DNA of 64,000 nucleotides from Sphingomonas guangdongensis (GTDB lineage Bacteria; Pseudomonadota; Alphaproteobacteria; Sphingomonadales; Sphingomonadaceae), in assembly GCF_900199185.1 (NCBI RefSeq), contig NZ_OBMI01000001.1, positions 1,364,001 to 1,428,000 on the forward strand, read 5' to 3'. Below, in pieces: positions 17,742 to 26,077 of the stretch (position 1 is its first letter; the number at the start of each line of letters is the position of its first letter). Made by a program: the position numbers and the translations under genes. Under the pieces are notes generated by a model that was not told where the DNA came from, did not search any database, and saw only the letters and a program-made list of their open reading frames with translations.

Positions 17742-18769
17742 GCAGCGTCAGCGTCAGCCAGCAGGTGCTTGAACTGGTCCGCGGGTGACAGCGTTGCGGG
17801 AGGCGCGCTCCCTCGCAGCTTTCCGGCTAGCCCCATGATCGGCATGCGGAGCAGCGGGATTACCGCCGGATTTCGAACGAGTTCTGCCGCCGCTGCGATC
17901 GGGCGGCGTTGTTTAAGCGCGGCGATCAGACGCTCCAACGCGGCCACCCGGTCCAGCGCGCGGGCGCGGGCGCGGCAGCGTTTCGCAAGCGCCGGGTACG
18001 CCGACATTACGCGGGCGGACAAGGCTCGATCGGCCGCGCGCATCGCCTCCACCGCCGCAAGGCTCAAGCGGTGCGAGATCGATCGTCCGTGCTTGCGATA
18101 GAAATAGAGCGGCTCGGGCACCACGAGATAGTCGAGTCCCGCGAGCAGCAGGCGTATAGCGAAATCGGTGTCCTCGGCGATCCGCAGCGTCTCGTCATAC
18201 AGCACCCGCGCGCTCATCAGCCGGTCGCGGCGGATCAGTGGTTTCAGGAAGCCGGGATCAGGTTCAGGCCCATAAAGGACGGCGCGGTTCAGATAACTGT
18301 CGAGATCAAGCCGAATGGGTTCAGTGCGGTCGGCAGGCTTCAGGAATCGCCGCGGCGGTGACGCAACCCCATCGTCGAAGACCAGCTGATCGTCCGCGAC
18401 AATGGCGGCCCCCGACGCCTCGCCCGCCGCAACCAGGGTGGTGAACCGGCGCGGATGGACCAGATCGTCGCTATCGACGATTGCCACCCAGTGTCCGCGC
18501 GCCTGAGCCAGCGCCTGGTTGCGCACTGCGGCCGGGCCGCCGTTCGTGTCACGGGCAATCACGCGAAGTCGGGGGTCGGTCGCGGCAATGGCGCGGGCAA
18601 GCGCTAGCCCCTCATCGGAGGAGAGGTCGTCGACGAGCACGACTTCGATGTCGGCCAGATCGCTCGCCAGGACCGATCGCAGGCAGGCCTCTATGAACGG
18701 TGCTGCATTGTAGTTGGCGATGATTACCGAAACGATGGGCTCGGCCAGCGCCGCGCTCGCCCCGGTCAC
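17738..18769 (-). CDS. Family 2 glycosyltransferase
   Basis: This 343-residue protein has a GT-A fold with the N-terminal signature VSVIIANYNAAPFIEACLRSVL, the nucleotide-sugar region VVLVDDLSSDE, NGGPAAVRNQAL, and the DxD-type motif VAIVDSDD. It is cytoplasmic and probably adds one sugar to the lipid-linked repeat unit. It starts at a GTG overlapping the stop of the upstream PPP phosphatase gene (GTGA), so the two are coupled. The donor and linkage cannot be read from sequence. Confidence 0.9.
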   Translation of the reverse strand: MTGASAALAEPIVSVIIANYNAAPFIEACLRSVLASDLADIEVVLVDDLSSDEGLALARAIAATDPRLRVIARDTNGGPAAVRNQALAQARGHWVAIVDSDDLVHPRRFTTLVAAGEASGAAIVADDQLVFDDGVASPPRRFLKPADRTEPIRLDLDSYLNRAVLYGPEPDPGFLKPLIRRDRLMSARVLYDETLRIAEDTDFAIRLLLAGLDYLVVPEPLYFYRKHGRSISHRLSLAAVEAMRAADRALSARVMSAYPALAKRCRARARALDRVAALERLIAALKQRRPIAAAAELVRNPAVIPLLRMPIMGLAGKLRGSAPPATLSPADQFKHLLADADAA

Positions 18770-19539
18770 GCGCGCACCTCACCGGGTAGAACAGGCCGTC
18801 CGGTGCAGATCACGCGTTGCTCGCTGCCGCACAGGCACAGCGCCGACAGTCGCCCGCTCGCGTAGGCACCCGTATCGATGCCGATCCGGTTGACGCGAAT
18901 CTCGACATTCTTGGTGACCGTGTGGCCGTGAACAATGACGCGTTCGTGGCGGTCGGCAAAGTCAAGGAACTCGTTGCGAATCCACAGCAGGTCGGCCGCT
19001 TCCTGCCGGTCAAGCGGCAGGCCAGGCCGGATCCCTGCATGAACGAACGCGTAGTCGCCGCACTGCCATATCAGCGGCAGCCTATCGACCCAGTCGATGA
19101 GATCCTTGGGCACCGTCCGGCGTACAAGCGCGAGCATATCTTCGGTTCGGTCGGGATCGATGGCGTCTCGCTCCGCGCCGAAGCTGACCAGCGTGTCTAT
19201 GCCGCCGTAGGCGAGCCATCCCGTCAACGCCTCGGCATTGCCGCGCCAGGCGTCCACCATGATCTCCTCGTGATTGCCCTTCAGGGCGATGATCCGCGCC
19301 TTGTTGCGCTCGTTCCAACGGACGAGTTGGATCACCTGCTGCGAGTCCGGTCCGCGATCGATCAGGTCGCCGAGGAAGACGATGTGCGTGCGCATCGGGA
19401 GCAAGGCGCTCTGTTCGTCGGCGATCTTCGTGATCAGATCGGCCAACAGGTCGAAGCGGCCGTGGATGTCGCCAATGGCATAGATGCGGTGGCCGGACGG
19501 CACACGCGGCACGCCGCGGTTCAGGAGGCGCCGGATCAT
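18766..19539 (-). CDS. PPP-family metallophosphatase (calcineurin-like)
   Basis: This 257-residue cytoplasmic enzyme carries all metal-binding motifs of the PPP family: GDIHG (23-27), GDLIDRGPDS (57-66), GNHE (88-91), an FVHAGIRPG histidine and VHGHTV. Bacterial relatives are Ser/Thr (and Tyr) protein phosphatases or diadenosine tetraphosphatases. The gene is coupled by GTGA overlap to a GT2 gene. Because the locus carries a Wzc-like tyrosine kinase but no low-molecular-weight tyrosine phosphatase gene, it could serve as the opposing phosphatase. That is inference only. Confidence 0.9.
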   Translation of the reverse strand: MIRRLLNRGVPRVPSGHRIYAIGDIHGRFDLLADLITKIADEQSALLPMRTHIVFLGDLIDRGPDSQQVIQLVRWNERNKARIIALKGNHEEIMVDAWRGNAEALTGWLAYGGIDTLVSFGAERDAIDPDRTEDMLALVRRTVPKDLIDWVDRLPLIWQCGDYAFVHAGIRPGLPLDRQEAADLLWIRNEFLDFADRHERVIVHGHTVTKNVEIRVNRIGIDTGAYASGRLSALCLCGSEQRVICTGRPVLPGEVRA

Positions 19540-19584
19540 GTCCGAACCAATGCATGGACGCCGCGAAGCGTCAACTCGGGACCG

Positions 19585-19968
19585 TCAATCGCGGACGGGC
19601 GACTCGGCCGGTTCGACCGACCGCAGCAGGCTATCTAGATCGCCCCACGCCACTCCAATCATCGCCTCTGAGTCAGGTCGACCGACCAGGCAGTGCAGCC
19701 GCACCGCGGTGCCGACGCGGTTCAGCAGTTCGCGCGAAACCGGTCGCCCGACCCGTCGTCCGCACCACAGCGCGACGGCGCGGGCATCCGCCTCATCGAA
19801 GCCGTTAGCGAGCGCCGCACTTGGACCGCAGGCGCCGCAGTTCGCACAATGTAGCGCGATCCGCCCCATGCCGTCACCGCGGAGCTCGAGATTGGCGGCC
19901 GACCCGCACCACGGGCACGGCGTCACGGGACGTCCCGCGACCTCCGCCGTCGTTGCCATCATGTTCAT
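19585..19968 (-). CDS. Lar-like zinc-ribbon protein (restriction-alleviation family)
   Basis: This 127-residue protein has two CxxC pairs, CPWCGSAANLELRGD and LHCANCGACGPSA, followed by ALANGFDEADARAVALWCGR. It matches the Lar_restr_allev family, where the zinc ribbon is followed by an AIxAWN-like helix. The C-terminal part is unassigned. Lar of phage Rac modifies type I restriction; chromosomal copies in sphingomonads have no known role. GGGAGG lies 6 bases before the ATG. It ends 45 bp upstream of the PPP phosphatase on the same strand. Confidence 0.75.
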   Translation of the reverse strand: MNMMATTAEVAGRPVTPCPWCGSAANLELRGDGMGRIALHCANCGACGPSAALANGFDEADARAVALWCGRRVGRPVSRELLNRVGTAVRLHCLVGRPDSEAMIGVAWGDLDSLLRSVEPAESPVRD

Positions 19969-20122
19969 CGCGCGCCTCCCGCCCGCCTCTCGGGACGTTG
20001 TGAGGGGATAACGGTCGGAAGTTGATGCGGCCTTAATCTTATTCGACTATGTCTCGCCGGCGCATGGCGACGCGTACGCGGACGGATTAGCGCCGCTTGT
20101 GTGGAATATAGGACCGGATACG

Positions 20123-21019
20123 ATGGCAACTCGTGCGGGTGCGATGGCGCTCGATCAGCGCTGGCTCGGCTTGATCAGAAACGGATGGTTCCTGGCGCTT
20201 GCTGCGGCCGCCTTCGCCGGCCCGCCGCTCGCGGCGCTCGCTCGCGTCGTCTGGTCGACGGAACAGGGCGCGCAGGGACCGATCATCCTGATGACTGGCC
20301 TGTGGTTGCTCACGATCGAGGCAATCCCGGTGCTACGATCCGGCATTCCGCAGCCTGGTCGCCGCGGTCTGGTCGCCGCGTGGCTCGTCGCCTCCCTTCT
20401 GCCATACGCGATCGCCAGCATGCTGGGCGTGGTGTGGCTGCAATGGGCCGCTACCTACAGCGCGCTGGTCGCGGTCGGTTATGCCTACGCCGGCGGGCAG
20501 GTGCTCAAACGCCTTTGGTTTCCGCTCTTCTACCTGCTGTTTCTGATCCCGCCGCCCTACAGCGTAATGTTGGCGCTGACCCGCGCGCTGAAGCTGTGGA
20601 TTTCCTCCGCCGCGGTCGAGATCCTGACGTTGTTCGGCTACAATGTAGCGAGCAGCGGCACGACCCTGTTCATCGATCAATATGAACTCTTGGTAGCCGC
20701 CGCGTGCGCCGGGATGAACTCGCTGTTCAGCCTGCTCGCGATCGGGCTGTTCTACATCTACCTGCGCCACCGCAGCGAGTGGCGCTACGCGGTGGTACTC
20801 GCGGCGTTGGTGATCCCGATCGCGATCGCGGCCAACCTGTTGCGCGTCATCCTGCTGCTGCTCATTACCAAGTATCTTGGCAATCAGGTGGCACAGGGCA
20901 TCCTCCACGACGCGGCCGGGCTCAGCATGTTCATGCTGGCGCTCCTGCTGCTGATCGCGATCGACGCCGCGCTCGATCCGCTGCGCCGACGACTCGGTCG
21001 CACGGCGTTGACCGCATGA
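20123..21019 (+). CDS. xrtV: Exosortase, type V
   Basis: This integral-membrane cysteine protease/transpeptidase processes PEPxxWA-CTERM proteins. It has 298 residues with about eight hydrophobic helices. The catalytic triad is visible as C195 in VAAACAGMNSL, R241 in NLLRV and H262 in ILHDAAG. ATG 20123 has AGGA eight bases upstream; a GTG at 20099 would add eight residues. The next gene, an EpsI-like protein, overlaps by 4 bp (ATGA). Two candidate substrates are in the window (9874-10488 and 12387-13127) and a small accessory protein is at 24496. Assignment to subtype V rests on these partners and on the PEPxxWA signal. Confidence 0.9.
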   Translation: MATRAGAMALDQRWLGLIRNGWFLALAAAAFAGPPLAALARVVWSTEQGAQGPIILMTGLWLLTIEAIPVLRSGIPQPGRRGLVAAWLVASLLPYAIASMLGVVWLQWAATYSALVAVGYAYAGGQVLKRLWFPLFYLLFLIPPPYSVMLALTRALKLWISSAAVEILTLFGYNVASSGTTLFIDQYELLVAAACAGMNSLFSLLAIGLFYIYLRHRSEWRYAVVLAALVIPIAIAANLLRVILLLLITKYLGNQVAQGILHDAAGLSMFMLALLLLIAIDAALDPLRRRLGRTALTA

Positions 21020-21720
21020 CGGACGCTGCGCGCCCGCTGCCCGACGCTGCGCTCGACCGACGGCAATTTGTGCTCGGCGGGACGCTGCTCGCCGCTGCCG
21101 CCGCGACGGTGGTGCTGAAGCCGAAGCGGGTCGTCGCGCCGCTTGAACCTGGCTTGCTGAATGCGGCCGTGCCCAAGCGGATCGGTCCGTACAGCTTCCT
21201 GACCGCGAGCGGGCTTGTTCTGCCGCCGCAGGACGAGATTACCGAACAGATCTACGACCAGGTGCTGACCCGCGTGTACGCGGCCGACGGGCTGCTGCCG
21301 CTGATGCTCCTGATCGCCTATGGCAGTGCACAGGATTATACGCTTCAGGCCCATCTGCCGGAGATTTGCTACCCTTCGTCAGGCTACACGCTGACCGACC
21401 TCGACCGAGTTCCTGTCCAGCTTGGGGACACGCTTCAAACCGCCACCTTCCTAGCAGCTGAGCGTGCCGGAACTGTCGAGCAGGTGCTCTACTGGGTTCG
21501 GATCGGCGCGCAGTACCCCTCTACCCTCACTGGTGAGCGACTCGCCGTATTCCGCGCAAATGTGGCGCGCACCCTACCGGACGGTATACTCGTGCGCGTG
21601 TCGACGATTTCGCCGAGCCGCCGGGAAGCGTTGCCGCAATTGCAGTCGTTCAACCGAGAGTTGATCAGCAGCATCAATCCTTTGGGTCGCAGGCTGTTCT
21701 TCGGCCCGACATCGCAATGA
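21016..21720 (+). CDS. EpsI-like exosortase-associated protein
   Basis: This 234-residue protein has a twin-Arg-like N-terminal segment (DRRQFVLGGTLLAAAAATVV), then a periplasmic domain with PKRIGPYSF, DQVLTRVYAADGLLPLMLLIAYG, HLPEICYPSSGYTL and VLYWVRIG. These are the landmarks of the EpsI family (DUF3485), which is often fused to or encoded beside exosortases. Its role in sorting or exopolysaccharide production is not settled. It overlaps the exosortase gene by 4 bp (ATGA) and its own stop overlaps an ATG that opens the next frame. Confidence 0.88.
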   Translation: MTDAARPLPDAALDRRQFVLGGTLLAAAAATVVLKPKRVVAPLEPGLLNAAVPKRIGPYSFLTASGLVLPPQDEITEQIYDQVLTRVYAADGLLPLMLLIAYGSAQDYTLQAHLPEICYPSSGYTLTDLDRVPVQLGDTLQTATFLAAERAGTVEQVLYWVRIGAQYPSTLTGERLAVFRANVARTLPDGILVRVSTISPSRREALPQLQSFNRELISSINPLGRRLFFGPTSQ

Positions 21721-21755
21721 ATGTCGGCAGAAGCAAAATCAGAGAGGACGGTTCA

Positions 21756-22643
21756 ATGAGAACGGGGGTGCGCTTCGTTGGCGCGGCATTGGCTGCGACG
21801 CTGGGCAGCGCGGTGCTGACGGGATGCGACAGGAAGCCAGTGGGTCAGGTGGTCGCGACGGTGAACGGCGAGGAAGTCACCCGCCGCGAGCTCGTCTCCG
21901 AAGTTAACGCGATCGGCGGAGGCAATCTGAACGAGGAGCAACTCAAGGCTGCGCAGCCGGCGCTGGTCCAGGGCCTCGTCGATCGCAAGTTGCTGGTCCA
22001 GGAAGCCAAGCGATCGAACCTTGACAAAAATCCACAGTTTCTCGCCGAACAGCAACGCGCGAACGATCTGCTGCTCGTCCGCATGCTGGCGCAGTCGTGG
22101 ATGGGCCGCCAGACCAAACCTGAGGCCGCAGCGGTGCGTGCCTTTATCGCAGACAACCCGCAGATGTTCGGCGAACGCAAGGCGGTGCTGGTCGATGCGA
22201 TCGTCACTCCAGCGAACAGCATCACCGCGCAACAGCTGGCGCCTCTCAAGAGCAACGACGCGATCGCAGCGTGGCTGACGAGCAACAAGAAGCAGTTCCG
22301 GCGCGTTAATCGTCCGGTCGACACCGCAACCCTGCCCAAGCCGTTCGTCCGCCAGCTGCTGTCTCAGGCGGGAAGCGGAGAGCCGGTGGCGCTCAACGAC
22401 GGCAGCGCGTTCACCATCATGGCCCCGCGCAGCGTGCGCCCGATGCCATTGCCGTCGAACCAGTGGAACAAGGTGGCGGAGCAGGCGATCGCGCAGCAAG
22501 TGCAGAACAAGACGATCGCGGACGAGTTGAAGCGGCTGCGCGAGAACGCCGATCTCAACTACCTGCCCGAATTCGCACCGAGTTCGGGCAACGCCGCGGC
22601 GCCTGCCAGGGGCGACCCTCCTGCGACGACCTTAGAATCGTAA
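21756..22643 (+). CDS. EpsD-like peptidyl-prolyl cis-trans isomerase lipoprotein
   Basis: This 295-residue periplasmic lipoprotein has a signal peptide MRTGVRFVGAALAATLGSAV followed by the lipobox LTGC. The SurA/PrsA-like chaperone region reads VNGEEVTRRELVSEVNAIGG, GLVDRKLLVQEAKRSNLDKNP and ends in a degenerate PPIase-type domain. It matches the EpsD family found in exosortase and Wzx/Wzy exopolysaccharide loci. An ATG at 21717 overlaps the EpsI stop, but ATG 21756 with AGAGGA seven bases upstream gives the proper signal peptide. It belongs to the exosortase operon. Confidence 0.88.
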   Translation: MRTGVRFVGAALAATLGSAVLTGCDRKPVGQVVATVNGEEVTRRELVSEVNAIGGGNLNEEQLKAAQPALVQGLVDRKLLVQEAKRSNLDKNPQFLAEQQRANDLLLVRMLAQSWMGRQTKPEAAAVRAFIADNPQMFGERKAVLVDAIVTPANSITAQQLAPLKSNDAIAAWLTSNKKQFRRVNRPVDTATLPKPFVRQLLSQAGSGEPVALNDGSAFTIMAPRSVRPMPLPSNQWNKVAEQAIAQQVQNKTIADELKRLRENADLNYLPEFAPSSGNAAAPARGDPPATTLES

Positions 22644-22652
22644 CCGAAGCGA

Positions 22653-22674
22653 CTCGCAGCGGCACGGCTGCGAG
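22653..22674 (+). terminator. Hairpin after the exosortase operon
   Basis: A perfect 8-bp stem CTCGCAGC / GCTGCGAG with a 6-base loop lies 9 bp after the EpsD stop. No T tract follows, so it may stabilise mRNA 3' ends or terminate weakly. Confidence 0.4.
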
Positions 22675-23039
22675 CCGCGTGATCGCCGGCGAGCATCAGA
22701 GCGGCGCATCGCGCCCCTTCCAATTCAAGCGGGTCGGGTAGGCTCAACGAGGCTACCGCTACCTTGTCGGAGTGAGGCGCTTATAGACGTTGCCAGCGCC
22801 TGTTGTATCGCAACTGGACGGCGTCTCTTCGCCATACCGGCTTGCAAGTCTTAAGTGCTTGCTAATAAGTCATATCTGGCGATCCCGTTCCGGCCGTTTA
22901 GCAGCACACCAGAAATCCGAGCGTCTGTTGCGCAGTCATTCGGTGGCGCCGCGTACCCGCGTCAGCTCGATGCCGGCGCGATCAGCTCGGCGGAAGCGCG
23001 CCGGTCTGATTATGCGCTACGGCGGACGTTGATGCCGTA
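22675..23039. other. Convergent intergenic region, no gene seen
   Basis: Sequence between the exosortase operon (plus) and the CAP-domain gene (minus). A 62-codon frame from a TTG at 22855 has no recognisable product or ribosome site and I do not call it. Confidence 0.45.
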
Positions 23040-23579
23040 CTAGAAGGCGAGCTCACCGACCACGTTGCCGCCTTCACTGTATCGGCACACCAGCACATCT
23101 TCCACTCGCCCACGCGCCAGCGCGCAGCCTACTGCGGTCGAGCGCCGCCACATCAGCTGCGTATAATGACCGACATCGTCGAAATTGCCTGTCTTGCTGG
23201 CAAAAGGGATCGCGGCGGGCCGATAGTGCCGCTTCTCGGCCGCCCAGGCCGCCACCATCGCCTCGGGAGCAAAAGCGCCACGGGTTCCCGCCCAGAGGTT
23301 CTCGCCCTGCGGGTCGCGATCACGCGGATCAGGGCTGTAGTGGTGAAAGGCGCCAGTGGCGGCCAGCCGGTCGGCCCAGCGTGTGGCTGACGCCGCCAGT
23401 GCAGGGTTCCAGTCGAGCGGCGGCAGCCCGGATGCCGTTCGTTCGCGGTTGTGCGCGGCAAGCAGGCGTGCATCCAGATTGACTGTCAGGTCAGTCGCGC
23501 CGAGTAGGGCGGGCGCGACCAGGGCAGCAGCTAAGCGCCCTTTCAGGCAGCGCGACGATATCAGACGAGAAAGCGACAT
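23040..23579 (-). CDS. CAP (SCP/PR-1-like) domain protein, exported
   Basis: This 179-residue protein has an N-terminal signal-like hydrophobic region (RLAAALVAPALLGAT) and a complete CAP domain. The family motifs are LLAAHNRERTASGLPPLDWN, GENLWAG, VGHYTQLMWRRSTAVGCA and VCRYSEGGNVVGE. Bacterial CAP proteins are secreted or periplasmic and of mostly unknown activity. Two cysteines (in VGCAL and LVCRY) are placed to form the usual disulfide. It stands alone on the minus strand next to the exosortase operon. Confidence 0.9.
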   Translation of the reverse strand: MSLSRLISSRCLKGRLAAALVAPALLGATDLTVNLDARLLAAHNRERTASGLPPLDWNPALAASATRWADRLAATGAFHHYSPDPRDRDPQGENLWAGTRGAFAPEAMVAAWAAEKRHYRPAAIPFASKTGNFDDVGHYTQLMWRRSTAVGCALARGRVEDVLVCRYSEGGNVVGELAF

Positions 23580-23995
23580 GCGGCAAGGTCCGGCAGTTGA
23601 TGCCGAAATATGCCAGCGGCGCTCTCACCACCGGATTGCGCGTCCTGGTTAAGGCGACCCTAGGCATTTTTTCTGGGAGGCAACTGGATAGCCGCGGCGC
23701 CTATCCCTGCCTCAACAGGTGCCATGCCCCGTCAACCCCGGTCGGCAGCCGAAGAGGATGGTTTGAGGGCACGAGCGATGCAGAAGCTATGGCTGCCTGA
23801 ATGGCGCTCTTGACCGAGCAACGGGCGAGAACCGCTGGCAGTCCGGAACAACAGCGTCGCCCTGCGCCATTCAGGTGGATGGACCCGTCGACGCCCGCTT
23901 GCAGCCCGATTGATCTCTTCTTGCGAGAACGTAATGATCCGCTCGGTAGAGTGATCCTGTTGCCCGTCAGGTCGGTCTGGACGGACGCATATCGC
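23580..23995. other. Intergenic region, no gene seen
   Basis: About 416 bp between two minus-strand genes. Overlapping open frames on both strands lack homology, hydrophobic segments and ribosome sites. The promoter of the CAP gene must lie here. Confidence 0.45.
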
Positions 23996-24286
23996 TCACC
24001 CTCGGAGGATGAGCCGGAACAGCTGCCAGGCGAGAACCCAGCTCGCTCCGGCACCGATAAGAATCACGGCGACACGTGCGGCACCCGGCCAGCGGTCGAC
24101 ATGTGGCTCGATGGCAGCGCTTGTCCAGGCGCCGCTGGTCATCGCCGCATCGATTCGCGCCTGGAGTGCCGCAGCGGGCGAGTCGACGCTCTCGTGGCGG
24201 GCGCTGGCTGGCACGAGATGCGGCGCGCCCCGCGCGACATGGTTGTGATCCACCGACCCTGAGGTAAAACGCCATTGAGCTGACAT
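23996..24286 (-). CDS. Small hypothetical protein with C-terminal membrane helix
   Basis: This 96-residue protein is not assigned to a family. The N-terminal two-thirds are polar. A membrane helix (VAVILIGAGASWVLAWQLFRLIL) ends three residues before the C-terminus, a tail-anchored or signal-anchor layout. The gene call rests on AGGAG eight bases before the ATG and on the sensible hydrophobic segment. It is divergent from the XrtV-type accessory gene, which suggests, weakly, a shared function. Confidence 0.6.
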   Translation of the reverse strand: MSAQWRFTSGSVDHNHVARGAPHLVPASARHESVDSPAAALQARIDAAMTSGAWTSAAIEPHVDRWPGAARVAVILIGAGASWVLAWQLFRLILRG

Positions 24287-24495
24287 CGACCGTCTCCTGA
24301 CGCCTCCTGTTCTGGTGAAAAAACGTCAACGGATCGTAAATGCTTCGGTGAGAAGCCTCGGCCTCGCAGGTCCGCGCTTGTCCCGGAGCATGACGCACCG
24401 GAACAGGGTTGCACCGCAAGGCAGTTGCGTCCGCGCGGCGTGTTCCCCATGGGCAACTGGTGGGCCGACGGCCGGTCGCAATCGTTGGGGGTGTG

Positions 24496-24747
24496 ATGGA
24501 AACCGTCTACGACTGGGTGTCGATCCTGATCTTCGCCGGCCTCGTCACCTTGTTCCTGCAGCGTTCGATCGCGGAAACCGAGGTGGACAGCATCTGGCAC
24601 TACCTGCCGCCGGCGCTCGGTTGCGCGATTGGCAACCAGCTCGGAAACAATGACTGGCCTGTGCCGGCCGTCACCCTATTCCTCGCGACGCTTGCCTATA
24701 TCTGGTACGTCCTGAAGCCAGGCCGGGTGCAGAACTCAGGGGACTAA
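24496..24747 (+). CDS. Small membrane protein, XrtV sorting-system accessory type
   Basis: This 83-residue protein (METVYDWVSILIFAGLVTLFLQRS...) has two predicted membrane helices separated by a loop with DSIWHYLPPALGCAIGNQLGN and ends KPGRVQNSGD. Length, opening residues and two-helix layout match the small proteins that accompany type V exosortases in sphingomonads. GGGG lies 6 bases before the ATG at 24496. The frame extends 29 codons further upstream but that part looks non-coding. Family assignment is from memory of the pattern, not from a search. Confidence 0.7.
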   Translation: METVYDWVSILIFAGLVTLFLQRSIAETEVDSIWHYLPPALGCAIGNQLGNNDWPVPAVTLFLATLAYIWYVLKPGRVQNSGD

Positions 24748-24814
24748 CCCGGGCTTCGCCTCTATCCTGATCGACGGAGCGGCATGCGGTCGCTCGCAAC
24801 GACGCCAGCGAATG

Positions 24815-25968
24815 TCACTGCTGCGCCAGCCTAGAAGGCGGCGGCATCGGCGGTTCCGAAGGACGCATCGTTGCCCGACGGTCGATCGGTACCTGCTGCG
24901 GTGGCAGCGCGGAGGCGGAGCGCGGTTTCAGCCGCAAGGCCGGCTGCTCGACCAGATGCCACGACAGCGCACCCAGGAGCCAACTGACCGGCAGGCTGAC
25001 TGCTGCCAGCACGATCGGCGTGATGGCACCATTGAGGGACCACACGATAAGCTGCTGAACAAAGAACCCCCACAGATAGGTGCCGTAGGAAACGTCGCCC
25101 AATCGGGAGAGCAGCTTCAGGCTGAAGCGGCTGGACAGCCCCACCAGCAGCGTCAGCACACAGAACGGAACCGTCGAGATCAGCAGATTGTACCTGCTTG
25201 AGATGAACTGAGAGCAGAGTAGCGCAACGACACACAGCTTTACGGCCATCGCCTTTGCGTGCTGCGTCATCCTGTCCGCACCCGTGAAGGCGAACAACAT
25301 GCCGATCAGATAGCAGGACATGTAGCTCAGCCCGCCATACAGGCGAAAACTGTATAGTTGCATCTCGCTGATCGGCCGGAGCGCCCAGGGGTGGCGCACG
25401 ACCACGAACAGGGCGGCGAAAACTGCGACCACCATAGCCGGCATGACCAGCCTGGGTCGCCACAGGACGGCGGGCACCAGAACGAGCGTGGAGGCGTACA
25501 TGGTCACTTCGATCGGCAGCGTCCACAAGCTCGAGTTGACCGAGTGAGAATAGGGAAGGATCGTGAAGACGCCCGGAAGCTTGTGGACGGTGAACAGGAC
25601 CATGTTCAGGCCGACGTAGGACCAGGTTTTCGCAGAAGCGTAATAGTCACCCGCCGGAAGCGTCGAGAGCATCGGTCCGGCGACAAGCCCGACAAACACC
25701 ACGACAACCGCCAGCGCAGGGAAGATCCTGAGCGCGCGCTTGCCCAGAAGCGGGCGAGGTTCCGGTCCGCGCTCCAGCTCTTGGTAATGAGGTAGCCGGA
25801 GATCGCGAAGAAGGCGAAGACGCCGAGTGCGTTGACACTGGTGCCGAGCAGAGGCGGATCCGGCTGGCCGAGGATCGGCCACGAGTGACCGACGATCACC
25901 GCAGACGCGGCGATCAGTCTGAGCAAATCGAGGCTGTTGGCATGACGCACCGTCGCTCGCAGGCGCAT
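24815..25968 (-). pseudogene. Acyltransferase 3 (OafA-like) with a frameshift
   Basis: Two overlapping minus-strand frames together make one acyltransferase-3 membrane protein. The first, from ATG 25968, has NSLDLLRLIAASAVIVGHSWPI, FAFFAISGYLITKSW and NLARFW. The second resumes at KRALRIFPALAVVVVFVGL, then HSVNSSLWTLPIEVTMY and GDVSYGTYLWGFF. The junction is near 25745, where a single missing base explains the change. Intact, such enzymes O-acetylate or succinylate glycans at the inner membrane. The frame change separates the first helices and catalytic His from the rest, so the gene is probably inactive unless the base loss is a sequencing error. A complete relative is at 57335. Confidence 0.85.
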
Positions 25969-26077
25969 CCGTTATGGGTTCGTAATGGATACACCACCGG
26001 CGATCGACTCACAACAGCGCGGGCGCAGACAGCGACGATCGTCCTGATCGTCGCTGTCGGGCTCAGGACTGCCTCAA

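Noticed and set aside
18817..19638. Plus-strand open frame opposite the PPP phosphatase
   Set aside because: The minus-strand gene has all phosphatase motifs; this one is its shadow.
22855..23043. 62-codon frame in the gap after the exosortase operon
   Set aside because: TTG start without ribosome site, no hydrophobic or family features.
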